DNA of 64,000 nucleotides. It comes from Nematostella vectensis (lineage: Eukaryota; Cnidaria; Anthozoa; Actiniaria; Edwardsiidae). This document shows positions 10,101-22,456 of this stretch, in pieces; the first letter of the stretch is position 1; each line of letters begins with the position of its first letter. The notes under the pieces were generated by a model. That model had not been told where the DNA came from, did not search any database, and worked only from the letters and a program-made list of their open reading frames with translations. Both the position numbers and the translations under genes were made by a program. Location: assembly GCF_932526225.1 (NCBI RefSeq), contig NC_064044.1, positions 1,929,001-1,993,000 of the forward strand. Direction: 5' to 3'.

Positions 10101-12038
10101 TCCCGAATGTAACCTCCAGTCCGATGGTGACTTTGCTTGGGATAGTTTACGATACCAATAGTATTAAAAGTAATTTTCATTACAATTCCCTTAAGCAATG
10201 CCACGTTAGTCTTTCGTTGCGAGCACTTGACTACTAACGCAGCGACCCGGGTTCGATTCCCGCTGATAGCCTATTTTTTTTTCTTTATTATTTTTTCTTT
10301 ATATCGATACTTAATTATACTGTTCTTGGTGTGTCATGACATAAAAAGAAGGTATAGGGACATTTTTATGTACTCTCAGCATCTTTGATGTGCTCATGCT
10401 TTGTTCAGGATCCTGTACATATTTTTTGCACACAAGAGCTAACTAGATTCCTTGGATAACTTGATTAAGTAGATTCTAACATAGAGCATAGCGCTCGATA
10501 GATTGATATACCTTCTTTTCCGAGTATACTGTTTTATTTTTCCTAATGTTACTTATTGGAATTTGCATTCGGAAAAAAAAATTATCGATTGTAACCGTTT
10601 GGAGGATACACTCGTAAAACAAAATTCCCGAATGTAACCCTGAAGCTTTTCCCGAATGTAACCTCCAGCCCGATGGTGGTGACTTTGCTTGGGATAGTTT
10701 ACGATACCAATAGTATTAAAAGTAATTTTCATTACAATTCCCTTCAGCAATGCCACGTTAGTCTTTCGTTGCGAGCACTTGACTACTAACGCAGCGACCC
10801 GGGTTCGATTCCCGCTGATAGCCTATTTTTTTTCTTTATTTTTTTTTAAATATCGATGCTTAATTATACTGTTCTTGGTGTGTCATGACATAAAAAGAAG
10901 GTATAGGGACATTTTTATGTACTCTCAGCATCTTTGATGTGCTCATGCTTTGTTCAGGATCCTGTACATATTTTTTGCACACAAGAACTAACAAGATTCC
11001 TTGGATAACTTGATTAAGTAGATTCTAACATAGAGCATAGCGCTCGATAGATTGATATACCTTCTTTTCCGAGTATACTGTTTTATTTTTCCTAATGTTA
11101 CTTATTGGAATTTACATTCGGAAAAAAAATTATCGATTGTAACCGTTTGGAGGTTACACTCGTAAAACAAATTCCAGAATGTAACCCTGAAGCTTTTCCC
11201 GAATGTAACCTCCAGTCCGATGGTGACTTTGCTTGGGATAGTTTACGATACCAATAGTATTAAAAGTAATTTTCATTACAATTCCCTTCAGCAATGCCAC
11301 GTTAGTCTATCGTTGCGGGCACTTGACTACTAACGCAGCGACCCGGGTTCGATTCCCGCTGATAGCCTATTTTTGTTTCTTTATTTTTTTTTAAATATCG
11401 ATGCTTAATTATACTGTTCTTGGTGTGTCATGACATAAAAAGAAGGTATAGGGACATTTTTATGTACTCTCAGCATCTTTGATGTGCTCATGCTTTGTTC
11501 AGGATACTGTACATATTTTATGCACACAAGAACTAACTAGATTCCTTGGATAACTTGATTAAGTAGAATCTAACATAGAGCATAGCGTTCGATAGATTGA
11601 TATACCTTTTTTTCCGTGTATACTGTTTCATTTTTCCTAATGTTACTTTTTGAAATTTACATTCGGAAAAAAAATTATCGATTGTAACCTTTTGGAGGTT
11701 ACACTCGTAAAACAAATTCCCGAATGGAACCCTGAGGCTTTTCCCGAATGTAACCTCCAGTCCGATGGTGACTTTGCTTGGGATAGTTTACGATACCAAT
11801 AGTATTAAAAGTAATTTTCATTACAATTCCCTTCAGCAATGCCACGTTAGTCTTTCGTTGCGGGCACTTGACTACTAACGCAGCGACCCGGGTTCGATTC
11901 CCGCTGATAGTCTATTTTTTTTCTTTATTTTATTTTTTTTAAATACCGATACTTAATTATACTGTTCTTGTTGTGTCATAACATAAAAAGAAGGTATAGG
12001 GACATTTTTATGTACTCTCAGCATCTCTGATGTGCTCA
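7111..12038 (+). repeat. Higher-order repeat A, copy 2 (9 of 13 monomers)
   Basis: m14-m22 match m1-m9 in order. Correspondence stops at m23 (12039), which carries GATGTACC and ATAACCTTTT where m10 has GAAATACC and ATAACCTGTT. The shared CTCTGATGTGC just upstream suggests the exchange point lies near 12039. Rare private differences exist (e.g. the normal B box in m14, the altered one in m1). Confidence 0.88.
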
Positions 12039-15000
12039 TGCTTTGTTCAGGATCCTGTACATATTTTATGCACACAAGAACTAACTAGATTCCTTGGATA
12101 ACTTGATTAAGTAGATTCTAACATAGAGCATAGCGCTCGATAGATTGATGTACCTTTTTTTCCGAGTATACTGTTTTATTTTTCCTAATGTTACTTTTTG
12201 GAATTTACATTCGGAAAAAAAATTATCGATTATAACCTTTTGGAGGTTACACTCGTAAAACAAATTCCCGAATGTAACCCTGAAGCTTTTCCCGAATGTA
12301 ACGTCCAGTCCGATGGTGACTTTGCTTGGGATAGTTTACGATACCAATAGTATTAAAAGTAATTTTCATTACAATTCTATTCAGCAATGCCACGTTAGTC
12401 TTTCGTTGCGGGCACATGACTACTAACGCAGCTACCCGGGTTCGATTCCCGCTGATAGTCTATTTTTTTTTCTTTATTTTTTTTTTTTAAATACCGATAC
12501 TTAATTATACTGTTCTTGTTGTGTCATAACATAAAAAGAAGGTATAGGGACATTTTTATGTACTCTCAGCATCTCTGATGTGCTCATGCTTTGTTCAGGA
12601 TCCTGTACATATTTTATGCACACAAGAACTAACTAGATTCCTTGGATAACTTGATTAAGTAGATTCTAACATAGAGCATAGCGCTCGATAGATTGATGTA
12701 CCTTTTTTTCCGAGTATACTGTTTTATTTTTCCTAATGTTACTTTTTGGAATTTACATTCGGAAAAAAAATTATCGATTATAACCTTTTGGAGGTTACAC
12801 TCGTAAAACAAATTCCCGAATGTAACCCTGAAGCTTTTCCCGAATGTAACGTCCAGTCCGATGGTGACTTTGCTTGGGATAGTTTACGATACCAATAGTA
12901 TTAAAAGTAATTTTCATTACAATTCTATTCAGCAATGCCACGTTAGTCTTTCGTTGCGGGCACTTGACTACTAACGCAGCGACCCGGGTTCGATTCCCGC
13001 TGATAGCCTATTTTTTTTTCTTTATTTTGAATTTTTTTAAATATCGATACTTAATTATACTGTTCTTTGTGAGTCATGACATAAAAAGAAGGTATAGGGA
13101 CATTTTTATGTACTCTCAGCATCTTTGATGTGCTTATGCTTTGTTCAGGATCCTGTACATATTTTATGCACACAAGAACTAACTAGATTCCTTGGATAAC
13201 TTGATTAAGTAGATTCTAACATAGAGCATAGCGCTCGATAGATTGATATACCTTTTTTTCCGAGTATACTGTTTTATTTTTCCTAATGTTACTTTTTCGG
13301 AATTTACATTCGGAAAAAAAATTATCGATTGTAACCTTTTGGAGGTTACACTCGTAAAACAAATTCCCGAATGTAACCCTGAAGCTTTTCCCGAATGTAA
13401 CCTCCAGTCCGATGGTGACTTTGCTTGGGATAGTTTACGATACCAATAGTATTAAAAGTAATTTTCATTACAATTCCCTTCAGCAATGCCACGTTAGTCT
13501 TTCGTTGCGGGCACTTGACTACTAAAGCAGCTACCCGGGTTCGATTACCGCTGATAGCCTATTTTTATTTCTTTATTCTTTTTTTTTTAAATATCGATAC
13601 TCAATTATACTGTTCTTGGTGTGTCATGACATAAAAAGAAGGTATAGGGACATTTTTATGTACTCTCAGCATCTTTGATGTGCTCATGCTTTGTTCAGGA
13701 TCCTGTACATATTTTATGCACACAAGAACTAACTAGATTCCTTGGATAACTTGATTAAGTAGATTCTAACATAGAGCATAGCGCTCGATAGATTGAAATA
13801 CCTTTTTTTCCGAGTATACTGTTTTGTTTTTCCTAATGTTACTTTTTCGGAATTTACATTCGGAAAAAAAATTATCGATTGTAACCTTTTGGAGGTTACA
13901 CTCGTAAAACAAATTCCCGAATGTAACCCTGAAGCTTTTCCCGAATGTAACCTCCAGCCCGATGGTGGTGACTTTGCTTGGGATAGTTTACGATACCAAT
14001 AGTATTAAAAGTAATTTTCATTACAATTCCCTTCATCAATGCCACGTTAGTCTTTCGTTGCGAGCACTTGACTACTAACGCAGCGACCCGGGTTCGATTC
14101 CCGCTGATAGCCTATTTTTTTTCTTTATTTTTTTTTTAATATCGATGCTTAATTATACTGTTCTTGGTGTGTCATGACATAAAAAGAAGGTATAGGGACA
14201 TTTTTATGTACTCTCAGCATCTTTGATATGCTCATGCTTTGTTCAGGATCCTGTACATATTTTTTGCACACAAGAACGAACTAGATTCCTTGGATAACTT
14301 GATTAAGTAGATTCTAACATAGAGCATAGCGCTCGATAGATTGATATACCTTCTTTTCCGAGTATACTGTTTTATTTTTCCTAATGTTACTTATTGGAAT
14401 TTACATTCGGAAAAATAATTATCGATTGTAACCGTTTGGAGGTTACACTCGTAAAACAAATTCCCGAATGTAACCCTGAAGCTTTTCCCGAATGTAACCT
14501 CCAGTCCGATGGTGACTTTGCTTGGGATAGTTTACGATACCAATAGTATTAAAAGTAATTTTCATTACAATTCCCTTCAGCAATGCCACGTTAGTCTATC
14601 GTTGCGGGCACTTGACTACTAACGCACCTACCCGGGTTCGATTCCCGCTGATAGCCTATTTTCGTTTCTTTATTTTTTTTTTAAATATCGATGCTTAATT
14701 ATACTGTTCTTGGTGTGTCATGACATAAAAAGAAGGTATAGGGACATTTTTATGTACTCTCAGCATCTTTGATGTGCTCATGCTTTGTTCAGGATCCTGT
14801 ACATATTTTATGCACACAAGAACTAACTAGATTCCTTGGATAACTTGATTAAGTAGATTCTAACATAGAGCATAGCGTTCGATAGATTGATATACCTTTT
14901 TTTCCGTGTATACTGTTTCATTTTTCCTAATGTTACTTTTTGGAATTTACATTCGGAAAAAAAATTGTCGATTGTAACCTTTTGGAGGTTACACTCGTAA

Positions 15001-16425
15001 AACAAATTCCCGAATGTAACCCTGAGGCTTTTCCCGAATGTAACCTCCAGTCCGATGGTGACTTTGCTTGGGATAGTTTACGATACCAATAGTATTAAAA
15101 GTAATTTTCATTACAATTCCTTTCAGCAATGCCACGTTAGTCTTTCGTTGCGGGCACTTGACTACTAACGCAGCGACCCGGGTTCGATTCCCGCTGATAG
15201 CCTATTTTTTTTTCTTTATTTTGTTTTTAAAATACCGATACTTAATTATACTGTTCTTGTTGTGTCATAACATAAAAAGAAGGTATAAGGACATTTTTAT
15301 GTACTCTCAGCATCTCTGATGTGCTCATGCTTTGTTCAGGATCCTGTACATATTTTATGCACACAAGAACTAACTAGATTCCTTGGATAACTTGATTAAG
15401 TAGATTCTAACATAGAGCATAGCGCTCGATAGATTGATGTACCTTTTTTTCCGAGTATACTGTTTTATTTTTCCTAATGTTACTTTTTGGAATTTACATT
15501 CGGAAAAAAAATTATCGATTATAACCTTTTGGAGGTTACACTCGTAAAACAAATTCCCGAATGTAACCCTGAAGCTTTTCCCGAATGTAACCTCCAGTCC
15601 GATGGTGACTTTGCTTGGGATAGTTTACGATACCAATAGTATTAAAAGTAATTTTCATTACAATTCTATTCAGCAATGCCACGTTAGTCTTTCGTTGCGG
15701 GCACTTGACTACTAACGCAGCGACCCGGGTTCGATTCCCGCTGATAGCCAATTTTTTTTTCTTTATTTTTATTTTTTTAAATATCGATACTTAATTATAC
15801 TGTTCTTGGTGAGTCATGACATAAAAAGAAGGTATAGGGACATTTTTATGTACTCTCAGCATCTTTGATGCGCTCATGCTTTGTTCAGGATCCTGTACAT
15901 ATTTTATGCACACAAGAACTAACTAGATTCCTTGGATAACTTGATTAAGTAGATTCTAACATAGAGCATAGCGCTCGATAGATTGATATACCTTTTTTTC
16001 CGAGTATACTGTTTTATTTTTCCTAATGTTACTTTTTCGGAATTTACATTCGGAAAAAAAATTATCGATTGTAACCTTTTGGAGGTTACACTCGTAAAAC
16101 AAATTCCCGAATGTAACCCTGAAGCTTTTCGCGAATGTAACCTCCAGTCCGATGGTGACTTTGCTTGGGATAGTTTACGATACCAATAGTATTAAAAGTA
16201 ATTTTCATTACAATTCTATTCAGCAATGCCACGTTAGTCTTTCGTTGCGGGCACATGACTACTAACGCAGCTACCCGGGTTCGATTCCCGCTGATAGTCT
16301 ATTTTTTTTTCTTTATTTTTTTTTTTTAAATACCGATACTTAATTATACTGTTCTTGTTGTGTCATAACATAAAAAGAAGGTATAGGGACATTTTTATGT
16401 ACTCTCAGCATCTCTGATGTGCTCA
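12039..16425 (+). repeat. Higher-order repeat B, copy 1 (8-mer, 4.387 kb)
   Basis: m23-m30 are matched by m31-m38 at offset 4386-4387. Shared markers include the GATGTACC heads, TTCTATTCAGC, TTTGAATTTTTTT followed by TGTGAGTCATG (m24/m32), CTTCATCAATGCC (m26/m34), ACAAGAACGAACTAG (m27/m35) and GATGCGCTCATG preceding m30/m38. Confidence 0.9.
13070..13076. promoter_or_regulatory. TGAGTCA variant (AP-1/bZIP-like) of the palindrome
   Basis: A T-to-A change (TGTGTCATG to TGAGTCATG) produces the canonical bZIP heptamer TGAGTCA. The same variant is at 15810-15816, 17457-17463, 20196-20202, 27864-27870, 52531-52537 and 54726-54732, all in related subfamilies. A chance match spread by amplification is the simplest explanation. 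Confidence 0.3.
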
Positions 16426-19400
16426 TGCTTTGTTCAGGATCCTGTACATATTTTATGCACACAAGAACTAACTAGATTCCTTGGATAACTTGATTAAGTA
16501 GATTCTAACATAGAGCATAGCGCTCGATAGATTGATGTACCTTTTTTTCCGAGTATACTGTTTTATTTTTCCTAATGTTACTTTTTGGAATTTACATTCG
16601 GAAAAAAAATTATCGATTATAACCTTTTGGAGGTTACACTCGTAAAACAAATTCCGGAATGTAACCCTGAAGCTTTTCCCGAATGTAACCTCCAGTCCGA
16701 TGGTGACTTTGCTTGGGATAGTTTACGATACCAATAGTATTAAAAGTAATTTTCATTACAATTCTATTCAGCAATGCCACGTTAGTCTATCGTTGCGGGC
16801 ACATGACTACTAACGCAGCTACCCGGGTTCGATTCCCGCTGATAGTCTATTTTTTTTTCTTTATTTTTTTTTTTTAAATACCGATACTTAATTATACTGT
16901 TCTTGTTGTGTCATAACATAAAAAGAAGGTATAGGGACATTTTTATGTACTCTCAGCATCTCTGATGTGCTCATGCTTTGTTCAGGATCCTGTACATATT
17001 TTAAGCACACAAGAACTAACTAGATTCCTTGGATAACTTGATTAAGTAGATTCTAACATAGAGCATAGCGCTCGATAGATTGATGTACCTTTTTTTCCGA
17101 GTATACTGTTTTATTTTTCCTAATGTTACTTTTTGGAATTTACATTCGGAAAAAAAATTATCGATTATAACCTTTTGGAGGTTACACTCGTAAAACAAAT
17201 TCCCGAATGTAACCCTGAAGCTTTTCCCGAATGTAACGTCCAGTCCGATGGTGACTTTGCTTGGGATAGTTTACGATACCAATAGTATTAAAAGTAATTT
17301 TCATTACAATTCTATTCAGCAATGCCACGTTAGTCTTTCGTTGCGGGCACTTGACTACTAACGCAGCGACCCGGGTTCGATTCCCGCTGATAGCCTATTT
17401 TTTTTTCTTTATTTTGAATTTTTTTAAATATCGATACTTAATTATACTGTTCTTTGTGAGTCATGACATAAAAAGAAGGTATAGGGACATTTTTATGTAC
17501 TCTCAGCATCTTTGATGTGCTTATGCTTTGTTCAGGATCCTGTACATATTTTATGCACACAAGAACTAACTAGATTCCTTGGATAACTTGATTAAGTAGA
17601 TTCTAACATAGAGCATAGCGCTCGATAGATTGATATACCTTTTTTTCCGAGTATACTGTTTTATTTTTCCTAATGTTACTTTTTCAGAATTTACATTCGG
17701 AAAAAAAATTATCGATTGTAACCTTTTGGAGGTTACACTCGTAAAACAAATTCCCGAATGTAAGCCTGAAGCTTTTCCCGAATGTAACCTCCAGTCCGAT
17801 GGTGACTTTGCTTGGGATAGTTTACGATACCAATAGTATTAAAAGTAATTTTCTTTACAATTCCCTTCAGCAATGCCACGTTAGTCTTTCGTTGCGGGCA
17901 CTTGACTACTAACGCAGCTACCCGGGTTCGATTACCGCTGATAGCCTATTTTTATTTATTTATTCTTTTTTTTTTAAATATCGATACTCAATTATACTGT
18001 TCTTGGTGTGTCATGACATAAAAAGAAGGTATAGGGACATTTTTATGTACTCTCAGCATCTTTGATGTGCTCATGCTTTGTTCAGGATCCTGTACATATT
18101 TTATGCACACAAGAACTAACTAGATTCCTTGGATAACTTGATTAAGTAGATTCTAACATAGAGCATAGCGCTCGATAGATTGAAATACCTTTTTTTCCGA
18201 GTATACTGTTTTATTTTTCCTAATGTTACTTTTTCGGAATTTACATTCGGAAAAAAAATTATCGATTGTAACCTTTTGGAGGTTACACTCGTAAAACAAA
18301 TTCCCGAATGTAACCCTGAGGCTTTTCCCGAATGTAACCTCCAGCCCGATGGTGGTGACTTTGCTTGGGATAGTTTACGATACCAATAGTATTAAAAGTA
18401 ATTTTCATTACAATTCCCTTCATCAATGCCACGTTAGTCTTTCGTTGCGAGCACTTGACTACTAACGCAGCGACCCGGGTTCGATTCCCGCTGATAGCCT
18501 ATTTTTTTTCTTTATTTTTTTTTCAATATCGATGCTTAATTATACTGTTCTTGGTGTGTCATGACATAAAAAGAAGGTATAGGGACATTTTTATGTACTC
18601 TCACCATCTTTGATGTGCTCATGCTTTGTTCAGGATCCTGTACATATTTTGTGCACACAAGAACGAACTAGATTCCTTGGATAACTTGATTAAGTAGATT
18701 CTATTATAGAGCATAGCGCTCGATAGATTGATATACCTTCTTTTCCGAGTATACTGTTTTATTTTTCCTAATGTTACTTATTGGAATTTACATTCGGAAA
18801 AAAAATTATCGATTGTAACCGTTTGGAGGTTACACTCGTAAAACAAATTCCCGAATGTAACCCTGAAGCTTTTCCCGAATGTAACCTCCAGTCCGATGGT
18901 GACTTTGCTTGGGATAGTTTACGATACCAATAGTATTAAAAGTAATTTTCATTACAATTCCCTTCAGCAATGCCACGTTAGTCTATCGTTGCGGGCACTT
19001 CACTACTAACGCACCTACCCGGGTTCGATTCCCGCTGATAGCCTATTTTCGTTTCTTTATTTTTTTTTTAAATATCGATGCTTAATTATACTGTTCTTGG
19101 TGTGTCATGACATAAAAAGAAGGTATAGGGACATTTTTATGTACTCTCAGCATCTTTGATGTGCTCATGCTTTGTTCAGGATCCTGTACATATTTTATGC
19201 ACACAAGAACTAACTAGATTCCTTGGATAACTTGATTAAGTAGATTCTAACATAGAGCATAGCGTTCGATAGATTGATATACCTTTTTTTCCGTGTATAC
19301 TGTTTCATTTTTCCTAATGTTACTTTTTGGAATTTACATTCGGAAAAAAAATTGTCGATTGTAACCTTTTGGAGGTTACACTCGTAAAACAAATTCCCGA

Positions 19401-20812
19401 ATGTAACCCTGAGGCTTTTCCCGAATGTAACCTCCAGTCCGATGGTGACTTTGCTTGGGATAGTTTACGATACCAATAGTATTAAAAGTAATTTTCATTA
19501 CAATTCCCTTCAGCAATGCCACGTTAGTCTTTCGTTGCGGGCACTTGACTACTAACGCAGCGACCCGGGTTCGATTCCCGCTGATAGCCTATTTTTTTTC
19601 TTTATTTTGTTTTTAAAATACCGATACTTAATTATACTGTTCTTGTTGTGTCATAACATAAAAAGAAGGTATAGGGACATTTTTATGTACTCTCAGCATC
19701 TCTGATGTGCTCATGCTTTGTTCAGGATCCTGTACATATTTTATGCACACAAGAACTAACTAGATTCCTTGGATAACTTGATTAAGTAGATTCTAACATA
19801 GAGCATAGCGCTCGATAGATTGATGTACCTTTTTTTCCGAGTATACTGTTTTATTTTTCCTAATGTTACTTTTTGGAATTTACATTCGGAAAAAAAATTA
19901 TCGATTATAACCTTTTGGAGGTTACACTCGTAAAACAAATTCCCGAATGTAACCCTGAAGCTTTTCCCGAATGTAACCTCCAGTCAGATGGTGACTTTGC
20001 TTGGGATAGTTTACGATACCAATAGTATTAAAAGTAATTTTCATTACAATTCTATTCAGCAATGCCACGTTAGTCTTTCGTTGCGGGCACTTGACTACTA
20101 ACGCAGCGACCCGGGTTCGATTCCCGCTGATAGCCAATTTTTTTTTCTTTATTTTTATTTTTTTAAATATCGATACTTAATTATACTGTTCTTGGTGAGT
20201 CATGACATAAAAAGAAGGTATAGGGACATTTTTATGTACTCTCAGCATCTTTGATGCGCTCATGCTTTGTTCAGGATCCTGTACATATTTTATGCACACA
20301 AGAACTAACTAGATTCCTTGGATAACTTGATTAAGTAGATTCTAACATAGAGCATAGCGCTCGATAGATTGATATACCTTTTTTTCCGAGTATACTGTTT
20401 AATTTTTCCTAATGTTACTTTTTCGGAATTTACATTCGGAAAAAAAATTATCGATTGTAACCTTTTGGAGGTTACACTCGTAAAACAAATTCCCGAATGT
20501 AACCCTGAAGCTTTTCGCGAATGTAACCTCCAGTCCGATGGTGACTTTGCTTGGGATAGTTTACGATACCAATAGTATTAAAAGTAATTTTCATTACAAT
20601 TCCCTTCAGCAATGCCACGTTAGTCTTTCGTTGCGGGCACTTGACTACTAACGCAGCTACCCGGGTTCGATTACCGCTGATAGCCTATTTTTATTTCTTT
20701 ATTCTTTTTTTTTTAAATATCGATACTCAATTATACTGTTCTTGGTGTGTCATGACATAAAAAGAAGGTATAGGGACATTTTTATGTACTCTCAGCATCT
20801 TTGATGTGCTCA
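16426..20812 (+). repeat. Higher-order repeat B, copy 2
   Basis: m31-m38. Matching to copy 1 ends inside m38: m30 has the CTATTCAGC / CACATGAC / GATAGTC tail, while m38 has CCCTTCAGC and the GATTACCG B-box tail. The breakpoint is therefore within the monomer, about 200-340 bp from its start. Confidence 0.88.
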
Positions 20813-22456
20813 TGCTTTGTTCAGAATCCTGTACATATTTTATGCACACAAGAACTAACTACATTCCTTGGATAACTTGATTAAGTAGATTCTAACATAG
20901 AGCATAGCGCTCGATAGATTGAAATACCTTTTTTTCCGAGTATACTGTTTTATTTTTCCTAATGTTACTTTTTGGAATTTACATTCGGAAAAATAATTAT
21001 CGATTGTAACCTTTTGGAGGTTACACTCGTAAAACAAATTCCCGAATGTAACCCTCAAGCTTTTCCCGAATGTAACCTCCAGTCCGATGGTGACTTTGCT
21101 TGGGATAGTTTACGATACCAATAGTATTAAAAGTAATTTTCATTACAATTCCCTTCAGCAATGCCACGTTAGTCTTTCGTTGCGAGCACTTGACTACTAA
21201 CGCAGCGACCCGGGTTCGATTCCCGCTGATAGCCTATTTTTTTTTCTTTATTATTTTTTTTTTATATCGATACTTAATTATACTGTTCTTGGTGTGTCAT
21301 GACATAAAAAGAAGGTATAGGGACATTTTTATGTACTCTCAGCATCTTTGATGTGCTCATGCTTTGTTCAGGATCCTGTACATATTTTATGCACACAAGA
21401 ACTAACTAGATTCCTTGGATAACTTGATTAAGTAGATTCTAACATAGAGCATAGCGCTCGATAGATTGATATACCTTTTTTTCCGAGTATACTGTTTTAT
21501 TTTTCCTAATGTTACTTTTTCGGAATTTACATTCGGAAAAAAAATTATCGATTGTAACCTTTTGGAGGTTACACTCGTAAAACAAATTCCCGAATGTAAC
21601 CCTGAAGCTTTTCCCGAATGTAACCTCCAGTCCGATGGTGACTTTGCTTGGGATAGTTTACGATACCAATAGTATTAAAAGTAATTTTCATTACAATTCC
21701 CTTCAGCAATGCCACGTTAGTCTTTCGTTGCGGGCACTTGACTACTAACGCAGCTACCCGGGTTCGATTACCGCTGATAGCCTATTTTTATTTCTTTATT
21801 CTTTTTTTTTTTAAATATCGATACTCAATTATACTGTTCTTGGTGTGTCATGACATAAAAATAAGGTATAGGGACATTTTTATGTACTCTCAGCATCTTT
21901 GATGTGCTCATGCTTTGTTCAGGATCCTGTACATATTTTATGCACACAAGAACTAACTACATTTCTTGGATAACTTGATTAAGTAGATTCTAACATAGAG
22001 CATAGCGCTCGATAGATTGAAATACCTTTTTTTCCGAGTATACTGTTTTATTTTTCCTAATGTTACTTTTTGGAATTTACTTTGGGAAAAATAATTATCG
22101 ATTGTAACCTTTTGGAGGTTACACTCGTAAAACAAATTCCCGAATGTAACCCTGAAGCTTTTCCCGAATGTAACCTCCAGTCCGATGGTGACTTTGCTTG
22201 GGATAGTTTACGATACCAATAGTATTAAAAGTAATTTTCATTACAATTCCCTTCAGCAATGCCACGTTAGTCTTTCGTTGAGAGCACTTGACTACTAACG
22301 CAGCGACCCGGGTTCGATTCCCGCTGATAGCCTATTTTTTTTCTTTATTATTTTTTTTTTATATCGATACTTAATTATACTGTTCTTGGTGTGTCATGAC
22401 ATAAAAAGAAGGTATAGGGACATTTTTATGTACTCTCAGCATCTTTGATGTGCTCA

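Noticed and set aside
13243-13449. Recurrent 68-70-residue plus-strand frame beginning MIYLFFRVY or MKYLFFRVY
   Set aside because: It depends on the extra C in TTTTTCGGAATT and on GATATACC/GAAATACC variation, and overlaps the minus-strand frame. It is present only in some monomers and has no recognisable protein features.
15536-15751. Minus-strand 71-residue frame with SGNRTRVAA-like peptide, and the 76-residue frame at 52404-52634 with RESNPG
   Set aside because: These peptides are the reverse translation of the tRNA-like element's T arm, a well-known source of spurious predicted proteins.
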